DNA of 64,000 bases from Desulforhopalus sp. IMCC35007 (lineage in GTDB: Bacteria; Desulfobacterota; Desulfobulbia; Desulfobulbales; Desulfocapsaceae). Every line of letters starts with the position of its first letter. The first letter of the stretch is position 1. The notes beneath the pieces are model-generated. The model did not search any database. It saw only the letters and a program-made list of their open reading frames with translations, and had not been told where the DNA came from. The translations under genes and the position numbers were made by a program. Location: positions 369,535-433,534 of the forward strand of contig NZ_SWCN01000001.1 in NCBI RefSeq assembly GCF_005116575.1, read 5' to 3'. Of this stretch, positions 53,934 through 62,831 are shown one piece after another.

Positions 53934-56033
53934 ATGGTAGCCTTTTTTTATACACTCAATATTCTACTTCTTCTTTCTGGTTTGTTAACCATTTGCACCA
54001 AAACTGGTGAGAGACGCTATTCCTTGGCCCTCGTTCAGTCTCTTTTCGCTCTACCATTACTTGCCGGCGAGTATTGTTATCTGGCGTATCATCTTGAAGT
54101 AGAAGTTACCAACGTAATACTTTTTTCAGAGATCGTCTTTGGCCTCATCTGGCTCTCTATGAACCTGCATTTGCACCGTGCGGCTACCGATACCCGGTAT
54201 AATTCAAAATTACATTGCATCATAGAAATGCTGGTTGCTGCTGGAGTAGTTGCAGCGACTCTATTTTTCCTGAATCTGACTTTTCCGGCCATAATATCAG
54301 TCGATCTTTTTTCCTTTTCCAGCTATGGATTTGTCTATGTGTCAGCTGTTTTTCTGCTGATAGTTGTGCTCTATGGTTGCTGGCGGCTGGAACAGTTCTG
54401 GCGGCGTTTAAGCAGAGTAATGCGATGGGAATATAAATTTTTTGTAGTAGGTAGTTTCCTCATCTCTGGTTCACTGGCCTGGTCAAGTTCCTATCGACTT
54501 AGCTACCTGACCGTTTTTTCAAAACATCTCCTTCTCCTGGCTATTCTTTTAGTATTAGGCTGGGCAATGATGGTGTATGCAGTAGTCCATCACAGGCTCC
54601 TCAACCGGAAAATCTTTGTCTCCCGCAAGGTCGTAAATGCCTTTGTTATTCCATCCCTGCTCGCGACCTATTTGTTAGGTTTTGGGCTCGTCTTGCTTAT
54701 TATGAGAACGTTGGGGCAGGAAATGTCATTTGTTTTGACATGGTTGCTTGTCGCTCTTGGCTTGGTAGCCACGGGCCTGTTTGCATTTTCAGGGAAAATA
54801 CGACGCCGGGTCCAGTTTTATATCAGTACACACTTCTATAACAATAAGTATGAATACAGAGATGAATGGTTGGCGTTGTCACAGGAACTCCAAGGTGCAT
54901 CAAACGAAAACGAGGTAGTACAAGCGCTGCGTGAAGTACTTGCAGAGAGCCTTTATACGACTGATATTTTTATCTGGTTAGGAGGTTCAGGTTCATCACA
55001 GGACTACAAGCTTGTTTCTTTCCCTGCGAGCTATGAGGGCGTCAATCATGATAACGTTCTTTCTTTCCATGACCCTCTGATTGAGTATCTCAAATCTTAT
55101 CCATATTTTCACCTGGAAGAAAAAGAGCCCGAAACAGACTGGCAGGAGGTACTGCAGAGCAAAAAACCTTGGTTATATTCTTTTAATATCACTCTCCTTG
55201 CTCCTATCTCGATCGGCAACCAGCTTGTCGGCCTGATCGGCCTTGGCCCTGAGTATACAGGCGGAAGGTATAGCTATGATGATTTTGACCTGCTTGCAGC
55301 ACTTGGTAGTCAGACCGCCTCGGCCCTATTGGCAATTCGTATGGCAGAAGAACTCGCTCTAGCAAGAGAACAACAGGCCTGGAACAGGTTGTCAGCCTTT
55401 GTTCTCCATGACATCAAGAATGCTGCCACCATGCTCTCCCTGCTGCAGGAAAACGCACCAGAGCATATCCATGAACCTGAATTTCAACAGGACATGCTGG
55501 AGCTTGTTGATGATTCATTGAAAAGAATGGCTCGGGTAGAACAGCGTTTGCAAACGTTAAAAGACGAAATCACTCCAGAACTCAAGAGAATCAACCTGTG
55601 GAAGGTTCTAGACGGTTGTTGCTGTCGATTAGAAGCCCAGCTTCCTACGCTCGAGGTAAAGTTCGAAAATAAAGATGACATAGAAGTAATAAGTGATCCA
55701 GTGCTTCTGTGTTCTATCCTGGAAAACCTGCTGCTGAATTCCAAGCAGGCGTCAAGAAAGGACACCATTGTAAAGATAAAAATCACAACTGATGAAAATT
55801 CAGGTCAGGTATTTGTAGAACTAAGCGACAATGGGCCTGGAATCCCAGGTGACTTATTGCCGGATGCGTTATTTGAGCCTTTCAAAACCAGCAAAGAAGG
55901 GGGGAGTGGTATAGGTTTGTGGCAGGTAAAGAAGATGATAACTTCATTGGGTGGGAATGTCTCAGCTAAAAATAATCCTGAAGGTGGGGCTTGTTTTGTT
56001 CTTGTATTGCCTCAAAATATAGATGTCGTATAA
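53934..56033 (+). CDS. prsK: PrsK, PEP-CTERM-system sensor histidine kinase
   Basis: 699 residues. About eight N-terminal transmembrane helices (to about 285) are followed by a GAF domain (about 320-480), then the dimerisation helix with H492 in FVLHDIKNAATMLSLL and a HATPase domain (ENLLLNSKQAS, DNGPGIP, GSGIGLWQVKK). This layout is characteristic of PrsK. It lies 101 bp after prsR; the usual order is the reverse in many genomes. It presumably reports an envelope or polysaccharide signal to PrsR. Its stop is one base from the convergent toxin gene. Confidence 0.92.
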   Translation: MVAFFYTLNILLLLSGLLTICTKTGERRYSLALVQSLFALPLLAGEYCYLAYHLEVEVTNVILFSEIVFGLIWLSMNLHLHRAATDTRYNSKLHCIIEMLVAAGVVAATLFFLNLTFPAIISVDLFSFSSYGFVYVSAVFLLIVVLYGCWRLEQFWRRLSRVMRWEYKFFVVGSFLISGSLAWSSSYRLSYLTVFSKHLLLLAILLVLGWAMMVYAVVHHRLLNRKIFVSRKVVNAFVIPSLLATYLLGFGLVLLIMRTLGQEMSFVLTWLLVALGLVATGLFAFSGKIRRRVQFYISTHFYNNKYEYRDEWLALSQELQGASNENEVVQALREVLAESLYTTDIFIWLGGSGSSQDYKLVSFPASYEGVNHDNVLSFHDPLIEYLKSYPYFHLEEKEPETDWQEVLQSKKPWLYSFNITLLAPISIGNQLVGLIGLGPEYTGGRYSYDDFDLLAALGSQTASALLAIRMAEELALAREQQAWNRLSAFVLHDIKNAATMLSLLQENAPEHIHEPEFQQDMLELVDDSLKRMARVEQRLQTLKDEITPELKRINLWKVLDGCCCRLEAQLPTLEVKFENKDDIEVISDPVLLCSILENLLLNSKQASRKDTIVKIKITTDENSGQVFVELSDNGPGIPGDLLPDALFEPFKTSKEGGSGIGLWQVKKMITSLGGNVSAKNNPEGGACFVLVLPQNIDVV

Positions 56034-56034
56034 C

Positions 56035-56301
56035 TCAAGTTGATCTTCTGTATACTTCCCTTCGATGACCAATTTTTATAACCCAAACCGTTAATTCCAG
56101 ATCTTGTATCGAGTAAACAATACGATATGTTCCTTGTCGTATGCGATACCTTTCCTGACCAGTAAGTTTCTCACTGCCAATCGGTCGAGGATCATCCTGT
56201 AGATTTTGAATTTTATCTAAAATTTTAAGGAGGATATTCTTTGGGATACCTGTAAAGTCTTTCTCGACAGACTTCTTAAAGAAGACCTTATATTGTCCCA
56301 T
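56035..56301 (-). CDS. RelE/ParE-family toxin
   Basis: 88 residues of the RelE/ParE fold: YKVFFKKSVEKDF near the start, then LTGQERYRIRQGTYRIVYSI and VIKIGHRREVY. The basic residues and terminal RREVY match mRNA-cleaving RelE relatives rather than ParE gyrase poisons, but this is not certain. It overlaps the antitoxin gene by 14 bases. Confidence 0.9.
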   Translation of the reverse strand: MGQYKVFFKKSVEKDFTGIPKNILLKILDKIQNLQDDPRPIGSEKLTGQERYRIRQGTYRIVYSIQDLELTVWVIKIGHRREVYRRST

Positions 56302-56521
56302 TTTTCTGTAGTTTTTTCAGCATCTTGTCATAACTAACAAGAGCTTCATCTTTCCTTTCTTCAAAGACAGTTAGATCCTCAGCATCTTCCGACAAAGATT
56401 CCCTAACAGACTGGTTCACAAGGTCAGTAATTGAACGAGAAGTTTCAAGTGCTTTTAATTTTAATGCCTTGTGTAATTCTGGGTCGAAATAGATTGTTGC
56501 TCTTTTCATTTGTGTTGCCAT
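56288..56521 (-). CDS. Ribbon-helix-helix antitoxin
   Basis: 77 residues. The N-terminal ribbon-helix-helix (KRATIYFDPELHKALKLKALETSRSITDLVNQSV) binds DNA, and the acidic C-terminal part should wrap the toxin. AGGAGG lies ahead of ATG 56521. Direct repeats TATGACATAA and TATGACGTCA near 56550-56582 may be its operator. It comes first in the operon, the usual order. Confidence 0.9.
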   Translation of the reverse strand: MATQMKRATIYFDPELHKALKLKALETSRSITDLVNQSVRESLSEDAEDLTVFEERKDEALVSYDKMLKKLQKNGTI

Positions 56522-56883
56522 AACAATTACCTCCTTCTTCTTAGCGTTTATGACATAATAACATCACAACGCTATGACGTCAATTTGAAAACAAAAACAT
56601 TACACCTAACTATTGCAATCGCCAAGGCGGGAGTCTGTGTCACCTACCGGGGGTGGAATCATAGATTTGCTGTTTCCGCCTTTCCGTCAATAGATAAAGA
56701 TTTTCCTTTTATCCGGAGATATTTGATTGAGGTTGATTCAGGTATGGAGACAAAGAGGTGGTAAATTGCTTAAAACACAATTGAAGAATTATTTTAAATA
56801 TGACTTATGTGTCTGTGTTGTTGTGTTACTTTGTGGGTGGGTTACGGTTTGGATTAAGTTAAGCTGTTGTAGTGATGTCGTCC

Positions 56884-56899
56884 TGGCATGAATGATGCG
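56884..56899 (+). promoter_or_regulatory. Sigma-54 promoter of the second PEP-CTERM gene
   Basis: TGGCATGAATGATGCG matches TGGCACG-N4-TTGCW apart from T6 and the first T of the -12 box; GG and GC spacing is exact. The ATG is about 120 bp downstream. Confidence 0.55.
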
Positions 56900-57017
56900 A
56901 AAAGATGCTAAAGCTTGGAGATGAATAAAGATAAGATTTGAGGAGAACTGTCTCATTACTTCTGATTTTGTTGCGTTGAGATTGGTAAGATTTAAACTCA
57001 GAGAGAGAAGATACAAA

Positions 57018-57703
57018 ATGAATAAGAAACTCTTAGTTAGTGTGGTCGCTGGTGTTAGCCTGATGGCAGGAAATGCGCAAGCTTTATTTCGTTGGATGAC
57101 GGCAATGACGGTGTTGATGTCAGAACGATCGTAGACCAGGGAGATGGTGATGCAAATGGTCTGCCAGGGATGGTGCAATTCAACCAATCAGTTGGAGGAT
57201 GGCTTTCAAATGTTACTATTGGAACATCGTATCCAAGCTTGGGGACATTTACAAACCCACAATTAGATCTATTTTCGCTGACATTGAGCACGCTAGGTAC
57301 AGGTGGTACTATCGCTGTTTCTGTATATGATGAGTATGCTAGTTTTGGAAATTTGGATAGCGGTATAAGTGGTTTTATTGCCAGCATTGGTGGTACCTCT
57401 GCAGGAACTGTCGATTTTATGGCAAATATTAATGGTGTTGATCTTGATATAGACTGGGGTGAATTTACTCACTCATGGTACGGTTTTTCAGGGGCCATTG
57501 GTATGGATTTGTCAGATTATTCTTTTGCAGACGCTGATACTTGGGATATGACTTTAACGGCGGTGGTGCAACACAATGGGGCTGGGATTACCACGTTAGG
57601 TGCGAATATTGCTCCAGTACCAGAACCTGCCACAATATTGCTTTTTGGTGCGGGATTAGTCGGACTGGCAGGATTTACTCGTAGAAAAAAAGTACAGAAG
57701 TAA
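57018..57703 (+). pseudogene. PEP-CTERM protein gene with single-base frameshift
   Basis: ATG 57018 encodes a good signal peptide (MNKKLLVSVVAGVSLMAGNAQA). The frame then breaks: the body SLDDGNDGVDVRTIVDQGD onward, up to the sorting signal VPEPATILLFGAGLVGLAG with FTRRKK tail, lies one frame off. The switch maps to GCTTTATTTCG at 57081. One added T in that T-run would restore AQA-FISLDDG. Either the gene is recently inactivated, the T-run is a slip site, or the base is a sequencing error. The body is about 200 beta-rich residues with low charge, like other PEP-CTERM proteins. Confidence 0.8.
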
Positions 57704-57750
57704 TCTTGATATTGTTATATACAAAGTATGTTCTGCTGCTCTTCTGAGTA

Positions 57751-57790
57751 AAAACAGCCGATTTGCAATTTGCAGATCGGCTGTTTTTTT
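57751..57790 (+). terminator. Terminator used as group IIC intron target
   Basis: ACAGCCGAT (57754-57762) pairs with ATCGGCTGT (57776-57784), then a T-run to 57790. The intron begins at the next base. Group IIC introns are known to insert just after such hairpins. Confidence 0.85.
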
Positions 57791-58704
57791 GTTTGCCCGG
57801 CATGGCGGGCAACCCCAGCCAGCGTGAAGCTGGCGTCACCCCGATCAGGGGGAAGACAATCCGAATCGCAAGGGCGTTGCTGGTAACGGGGAGGTCTGAA
57901 GGAAGCGATAGGAAGTGAGCAGTACATAGCGTAAGCAAACCTGATTCGGCGTTGCGGGAGGGTAAGTGTCCAAAATAGCACGAAGCCCGATACCTGATCA
58001 GTCCCGTAATGTGTTTGAGGATGCGATTGCCCACAGGGAGTTCGCCTTAACCGGGGAAGCCTTGCATTGTTCCTGTAAGTCAATGTAGTAGCTGGGATAG
58101 GGAGGTTCAAGAGGTAGCTCAAGGCCGACCGAAGCGATGTGAGGTGGCAGATGATTCCGTAGTGTGCGCTGGGCAGCGCATTGATCAGGAGGGTTAAAGT
58201 CCCTCCGGCGCTCGGATAAGGGGCGCTGTATCCAAAGGCGGGAGTAATGTCTCGCTGGCCACCGCCGAATTATAGGTGGTGGAGGGCAGGGTGTCCATCG
58301 TGAGGTGGAATCCGAAGGGTTTGAGGAGAAACACCGGGCCGTAATCGAAGGGGCGACCCTACAGATGAACCGGTCGGCCAAAGATGGGGCAAGGTCGAGC
58401 CTGCACTATGGAGGCGAAGGCGTTCTTATCCACCCATCGAACCAAGGTGTGTGCGGATGGCACGGTGTGGAAGATCTATGCGTGACCCCAGGAGGGCTCA
58501 TAGGATTCTCAGGTGGCGCTGAGATAAGTGATCTTATAAGTGAAAGCGAAATGGAAAGCGATGTTCTATGAGTCGTCGGACGACTGAATAGTACCTTAAG
58601 CCTTGCGAAAGCAGGGTGACCGCATTGTGCGGCAGCAGAGTGAGTTGGGGAAGGCAGTCGGCAAAGGTGGTTGGACAAAGACAGTTAACCGATGAGTAAG
58701 GTGT

Positions 58705-60066
58705 ATGGCAAGGATAAGTTCCCTAAGTGAAAAACCCCTAGGCGATAGACCGAGGAGATTGGTGCACTGGCTAAATCCGACAGGAGAGCAGAAGTTCCAC
58801 TCGTTAGTGGATAAGGTGTACAAGCTGAAAAACTTGGAGTTAGCTTGGGAAAAAGTAAAACGCAACCGAGGGTCTGGTGGTGTAGACGGGCAAAGTATTG
58901 ATGATTTTGCGAGCGACCTGGAAGGGAACCTCAAGAGGTTACACGATGAGTTGCGCACTAGGACTTACCGACCGCAGCCGGTAAAGCGACAGTTGATTCC
59001 CAAGAGTGGACAGCCAGGGAAGTTTCGGCCGCTTGGCATACCAACTATCTATGATAGGGTGTGTCAGCAGGCGTTGCTAAACCGGCTGGAGCCTATCTTT
59101 GAACCGGTATTTGATGAAGCCAGTTTTGGGTATCGGCGAGGAAGATCAGCAAAAGATGCATTGCGTAAGATCTGGCTTGAGGTGGAGCAAGGCCATGAGT
59201 GGGTAGTGGATGCCGATCTGAGAGATTTTTTCGGATCAGCGGATCATGGGAAGTTGTTGGTGCTGCTCAATCAACAGGTAGCTGATGGACGTGTATTGGC
59301 GTTACTTGAGTCGATCATGAAAGTTGGTTACTTGGAAGAGGGTAAAATCTACCAAGCGCCAAAAGGGGTTCCCCAAGGTGGGGTGATCTCGCCATTGATC
59401 AGCAATGTTCTTTTAACTCCGTTTGATCGGGAGATGCGCCGAAAGGGGTATCGATTGACTCGGTACGCAGATGATTGGCTGGTGACATGTCGTAGTCGGG
59501 CCGAAGCAGAATCGGTGCTGGCATTCGCCACCAAATTGCTGGAAAAGCTGGGTGTGGAGCTGAACGAGGATAAAACTCGAATCGTACATGTACGAAAGGG
59601 ATTTGAGTTTCTCGGGTATAAGATCAAGAGAGGGTCTCGACCTTTGGGTCTGCCAGCTCACAAGATTAAAAGTGGTACCGTTCAGGGATCGCTATACGCC
59701 TATCCTCGACAGAAATCCATCGACCACTTCAAAGAGCAAATCAGAAAGCGTACTAGCCGAAAGGCACCTGTAACAACAGGGCAGCTAATTGCAGAGATCA
59801 ATCCGGTCATCCGAGGCTGGGGCAACTACTACAAGAAAGCCCATGTCAGAAAGTTATTCAACCGACTTGACCGTTGGGTCAGGAGGCGGATCTGGTCGCA
59901 TCGCTACAAACGTTGGCGCAATGCTGGCTGGAAAAAACTCCCTGAATCGAAGTTGCACGGCGAGTTAGGGCTTGTGAGTCTCATCAGACTAATACCTTCT
60001 TTGAACTGGCGCACTAGTGCAGCCTTTGTGAAAGCTGGATGCTGGAAAACGGCACGTCCAGTTTGA
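58705..60066 (+). CDS. Group II intron reverse transcriptase/maturase (intron 1)
   Basis: 453 residues. RT blocks in order: GGVDGQSIDDF, FRPLGIPTIYDRVCQQAL, FGYRRGRSAKDAL, DADLRDFFGSADH (catalytic Asp), GVPQGGVISPLISNVLLTPFDREM and RYADDWLVTC (catalytic DD). The X/maturase domain has INPVIRGWGNYYKKAH. There is no HNH endonuclease domain, as in class C. All catalytic Asp residues are intact. The reading frame runs through domain V of its own intron and ends at its 3' edge, so the last ten or so residues (VKAGCWKTARPV) are encoded by the ribozyme core. Confidence 0.92.
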   Translation: MARISSLSEKPLGDRPRRLVHWLNPTGEQKFHSLVDKVYKLKNLELAWEKVKRNRGSGGVDGQSIDDFASDLEGNLKRLHDELRTRTYRPQPVKRQLIPKSGQPGKFRPLGIPTIYDRVCQQALLNRLEPIFEPVFDEASFGYRRGRSAKDALRKIWLEVEQGHEWVVDADLRDFFGSADHGKLLVLLNQQVADGRVLALLESIMKVGYLEEGKIYQAPKGVPQGGVISPLISNVLLTPFDREMRRKGYRLTRYADDWLVTCRSRAEAESVLAFATKLLEKLGVELNEDKTRIVHVRKGFEFLGYKIKRGSRPLGLPAHKIKSGTVQGSLYAYPRQKSIDHFKEQIRKRTSRKAPVTTGQLIAEINPVIRGWGNYYKKAHVRKLFNRLDRWVRRRIWSHRYKRWRNAGWKKLPESKLHGELGLVSLIRLIPSLNWRTSAAFVKAGCWKTARPV

Positions 60067-60113
60067 GCGGCGGACGGAGGCGAGCCTTTAAATAGGCGCC
60101 TCCTCCGACCCGA
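60031..60113 (+). ncRNA. Intron 1 domains V and VI
   Basis: Domain V 60031-60064 forms two stacked stems with a two-base CG bulge. Domain VI follows with GAGGC(60077-60081)/GCCTC(60098-60102) and an AT-rich loop. These are the catalytic core and branch-point hairpin. Confidence 0.75.
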
Positions 60114-60114
60114 C

Positions 60115-61837
60115 AGTGTTGAAGTCCCGGCCTGTGAAAGCTGGTAACAGTGTGGAGGGTAAAACCGGGATGACTGGACGGCCTGTTCGTCTGGAGCTGA
60201 TATGTGCCCAAAGCCGTGTCGGTTGCGAAGGGATGAAGTTTATTTGAAGGTTTTTAGAAACTTGGCAACACATACAGTCTGGACATAAGTTGCCCGACGG
60301 GGCGAGGCGCGTTATCGGCGGTACACCGTGACAGGAACACTGCTGATTCTGGCTGTCCACTGGAGTAGCAAGAGCACCCACTGTACATTGCCTTATGGCT
60401 AGAAGGCAGCAGGACTGCTGTGAAGACCCAATGATTGTATGCAAAGCAGGCAGAAGAAAACGCAGGACAAGAGAATGGTCAAAGTCTGGTACAGTCTGTA
60501 TAGCAGGATGTTAAACAGGAGTAATCTTGTCAAAGCATTCTCAAAGGTAAAATCTTCAAATGGAGCTGGCGGCATAGACGGTCAGAGCATTAAAGACTTT
60601 GCTGAATCGCTAACCAGCAACATAGACCAAATTTTGACGGAATTACAGGAGAAGAGTTACCAGCCTCAGCCGGTGCGTCGGGTTGAAATACCCAAAGCGT
60701 CAGGAGGAGTAAGGTTGCTTGGCATTCCTGCAGTCCGTGACCGTGTAGTTCAGCAATCTCTGCTAGATATTCTCCAGCCTATATTTGATCCAGAGTTTCA
60801 TCCGTCAAGCTATGGTTATCGTCCTGGTCGCAGTTGTCACCATGCGATAACGAAAGCGACAATGTTTATCCGTGAGTACCAGCGAAAATGGGTTGTTAAT
60901 ATGGAACTGTCCAAATGTTTTGATACTTTGGATCATGGTTTAATTATCGCCTCCTTTAGCAAGCGGGTAAAAGATGGGAGTATTCTGGATTTACTGGAGA
61001 AGTTTTTGAAAAGCGGAGTTATGGTAGGGGATGAATGGCAGGCCAGCAAGATAGGTAGTCCACAAGGAGGCGTTATTAGTCCTCTGATTGCCAACGTTTA
61101 TCTTGACTCTTTCGATCAATTTATGAAAGGGCGCGGGCACCGAATAGTCCGCTATGCGGATGATATTCTGATCCTCTGTCAGTCGAAGATCGCGGCAACA
61201 AATGCACTTGCCAAAGCAAGCAGTTATCTGGAAGAAGATTTGCTCCTCACCGTAAACCGTGAAAAGACTCATATCACCCACAGTTGGAAAGGTGTTAAGT
61301 TTCTTGGAGTAGTGATACACTCCAATTATACGCAAATCCAAAAGGGAAAGATAAAGTCATTCAAGGAGAAAGTGAAAGCAATGACCCGGCGAACCGTCCC
61401 GGTTAACCTGGATACGATCATAGACGATCTCAATCCAATATTAAGAGGGTTTGCTCTCTACTATCGGATAGCTAATTGTAGCGGATTGATGCGGAAGTTG
61501 TCGTCGTGGATACGTAGGCGTTTGCGAGCCATTCAGTTGAAATTGTGGAAAAAGCCACAGCGGCTTCACCGCAGGTTGAGACAGCTTGGCTATACTGGTG
61601 AGTTTGATTTCATTCGCATGAACTCCTGGGCAAACGCAGGCTGTCCGTTGAGCCATTATGCGATTCCCAATGATTGTTTGCATAAAGATCACTGGCTCTT
61701 TGATATCGGCGCTGTAAAAACCGGAATTTCTGTTTCAATATGAAGGAAAATAAACAGGAGCCGTATACGAGGTCCGTACGTACGGTTCTGTGAGAGGGAT
61801 GAGGCGAGCTTAATTAACTTGCCTCACCCTACTCGAT
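60115..61837 (+). mobile_element. Group II intron 2, tandem to intron 1
   Basis: Directly after intron 1 begins AGTGTTGAAGTCCC; GTGTTG at 60116 may be the 5' end, but this boundary is uncertain. Structured RNA fills the 320 bp before the reverse transcriptase (60439-61743). Domain V at 61758-61790 has GAGCCGTA/TACGGTTC with the inner stem TACG/CGTA and a CG bulge. Domain VI has TGAGGCGAG/CTTGCCTCA, and the element ends CTACTCGAT at 61837. The RT differs strongly from that of intron 1, so this is a separate lineage, not a duplication. Confidence 0.75.
60439..61743 (+). CDS. Group II intron reverse transcriptase (intron 2), altered active site
   Basis: 434 residues with RT blocks GGIDGQSIKDF, GVRLLGIPAVRDRVVQQSL, SSYGYRPGRSCHHAI, GSPQGGVISPLIANVYLDSFDQFM and RYADDILIL, and maturase block LNPILRGFALYYRIA. 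No endonuclease domain. In block 3 the usual V-D-x-D-L-S-K-C-F-D reads VNMELSKCFDTLDH: the first catalytic Asp is Glu (GAA) and the preceding Asp is Asn (AAT). Loss or reduction of polymerase activity is likely, while maturase function may remain. Confidence 0.88.
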   Translation: MQSRQKKTQDKRMVKVWYSLYSRMLNRSNLVKAFSKVKSSNGAGGIDGQSIKDFAESLTSNIDQILTELQEKSYQPQPVRRVEIPKASGGVRLLGIPAVRDRVVQQSLLDILQPIFDPEFHPSSYGYRPGRSCHHAITKATMFIREYQRKWVVNMELSKCFDTLDHGLIIASFSKRVKDGSILDLLEKFLKSGVMVGDEWQASKIGSPQGGVISPLIANVYLDSFDQFMKGRGHRIVRYADDILILCQSKIAATNALAKASSYLEEDLLLTVNREKTHITHSWKGVKFLGVVIHSNYTQIQKGKIKSFKEKVKAMTRRTVPVNLDTIIDDLNPILRGFALYYRIANCSGLMRKLSSWIRRRLRAIQLKLWKKPQRLHRRLRQLGYTGEFDFIRMNSWANAGCPLSHYAIPNDCLHKDHWLFDIGAVKTGISVSI

Positions 61838-62097
61838 GGTGGGCTCTTTTTATCTATCTTTCATATGGTGAAGTAACATTCTAGTATTACATGTAAAAAA
61901 TTAAAGATAGCCTTTTGAGAATATTTTGACATACGTTGTCTACTGTCTTCTGTTCGACAATTTCACCCAAGCGTGAGATGGTTTCTAGATGTACTCAGCA
62001 ACTCTCAACTAATGATCTGCCCTCTCAAACGTTCGAAAAAAAGTTCCTGATATCCGAACCAGTGTCATGTCTCCTTGAAACGTTAGGTTGAAAAATT

Positions 62098-62362
62098 ATG
62101 GTTAATAAAAACGGAGAAGACTATGCCAAAATCAAGTTCCGGTTTTTACCCACTCAAGATGAGCGAGACGAACTTGAAGCCATTATTGTAAAAGTGAGTC
62201 AAATTCCAGAATGTACTCAATGTGCTGATTCTTCTTAAAACGCAAAATAAAGACGGATATCAGTTCAGATGAATTTGAACAATCGAGTAGAAGAAAACAG
62301 CCTAAGAAAAGTGCCCAATTTTTCGTGACACGTCATAAAGATAGATATTATTCGTTGTAGAT
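62098..62362 (+). pseudogene. Possible small frameshifted gene
   Basis: ATG 62098 opens a 46-codon frame (MVNKNGEDYAKIKFRFLPTQ onward, ending IPECTQCADSS). From 62235 a -1 frame continues with protein-like sequence (LKRKIKTDISSDEFEQSSRR onward, ending FVTRHKDRYYSL). Joined, they would make a soluble protein of about 87 residues with a CXXC. No family recognised and no strong ribosome site, so the call is tentative. Confidence 0.35.
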
Positions 62363-62831
62363 TTTTAACCCTTAACGGCTCGTTCAATTTTTAAAAATCA
62401 CTTCTGAAGTCTTGCAATATCGGGACAAAACAGCTAGGGTGAATTTGTTAATCACATCTGCTTCGTTCAGGCTTTTTGTTGTTAGGGATTTTTAAGAAAG
62501 GGGTAAATTATCTCCTGATATTGAATGAGCTTTGGATTTATGTGTTACCATCATAAGTAGCTGAATGATATTGCTTTACCCATCTTTTGTATATACTAAA
62601 AAAGTGTGGTTGTTGCCGGAGAAAACTCATCTATATATCGCAACAATGACAGGTGTCTATGACCATCCTCGAAAAATAGCAGGCAATGAATATAACTATG
62701 CTCATTTAGGTCGTAGACTTTGTCATTTAGCAAGAGTAGTATTTTGATAAACTTTTTGTATATATTGTATTTTTGATCAACGCTTCACCACACTTGTTCT
62801 GACATGTAATGTTATCCTCTATGGAGTTCAT
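62363..62831. other. AT-rich intergenic stretch
   Basis: 469 bp. A 60-codon + frame at 62565-62747 (ending RRLCHLARVVF) might be a gene remnant but has no ribosome site. Nothing else is recognisable. Confidence 0.35.

Larger units (their letters stand above)
57791..60114 (+). mobile_element. Group II intron 1 (class IIC-like)
   Basis: The 5' end GTTTGCCCGGCATGG resembles the start of the well-known Oceanobacillus IIC intron (GTGTGCCCGGCATGG). CGCAAGGGCGTT and TCTGAAGGAAGCGA farther on also match that intron's domain I. The reverse transcriptase lies at 58705-60066. Domain V (60031-60064) has the stem AAGCTGGA/TCCAGTTT, GAAA-type loop and CG bulge. Domain VI follows with GAGGC/GCCTC, and the 3' end is CCGAC at 60114. 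The exact 3' base is inferred from the AY rule. Confidence 0.8.

Noticed and set aside
56510..56764. 84-codon plus-strand frame overlapping the antitoxin start
   Set aside because: It begins antisense inside the antitoxin gene, lacks a ribosome site and has no protein-like pattern; it covers the toxin-antitoxin promoter region.
62565..62747. 60-codon frame ending RRLCHLARVVF
   Set aside because: Composition is somewhat protein-like but there is no ribosome site or known family; kept only as a note in the gap entry.
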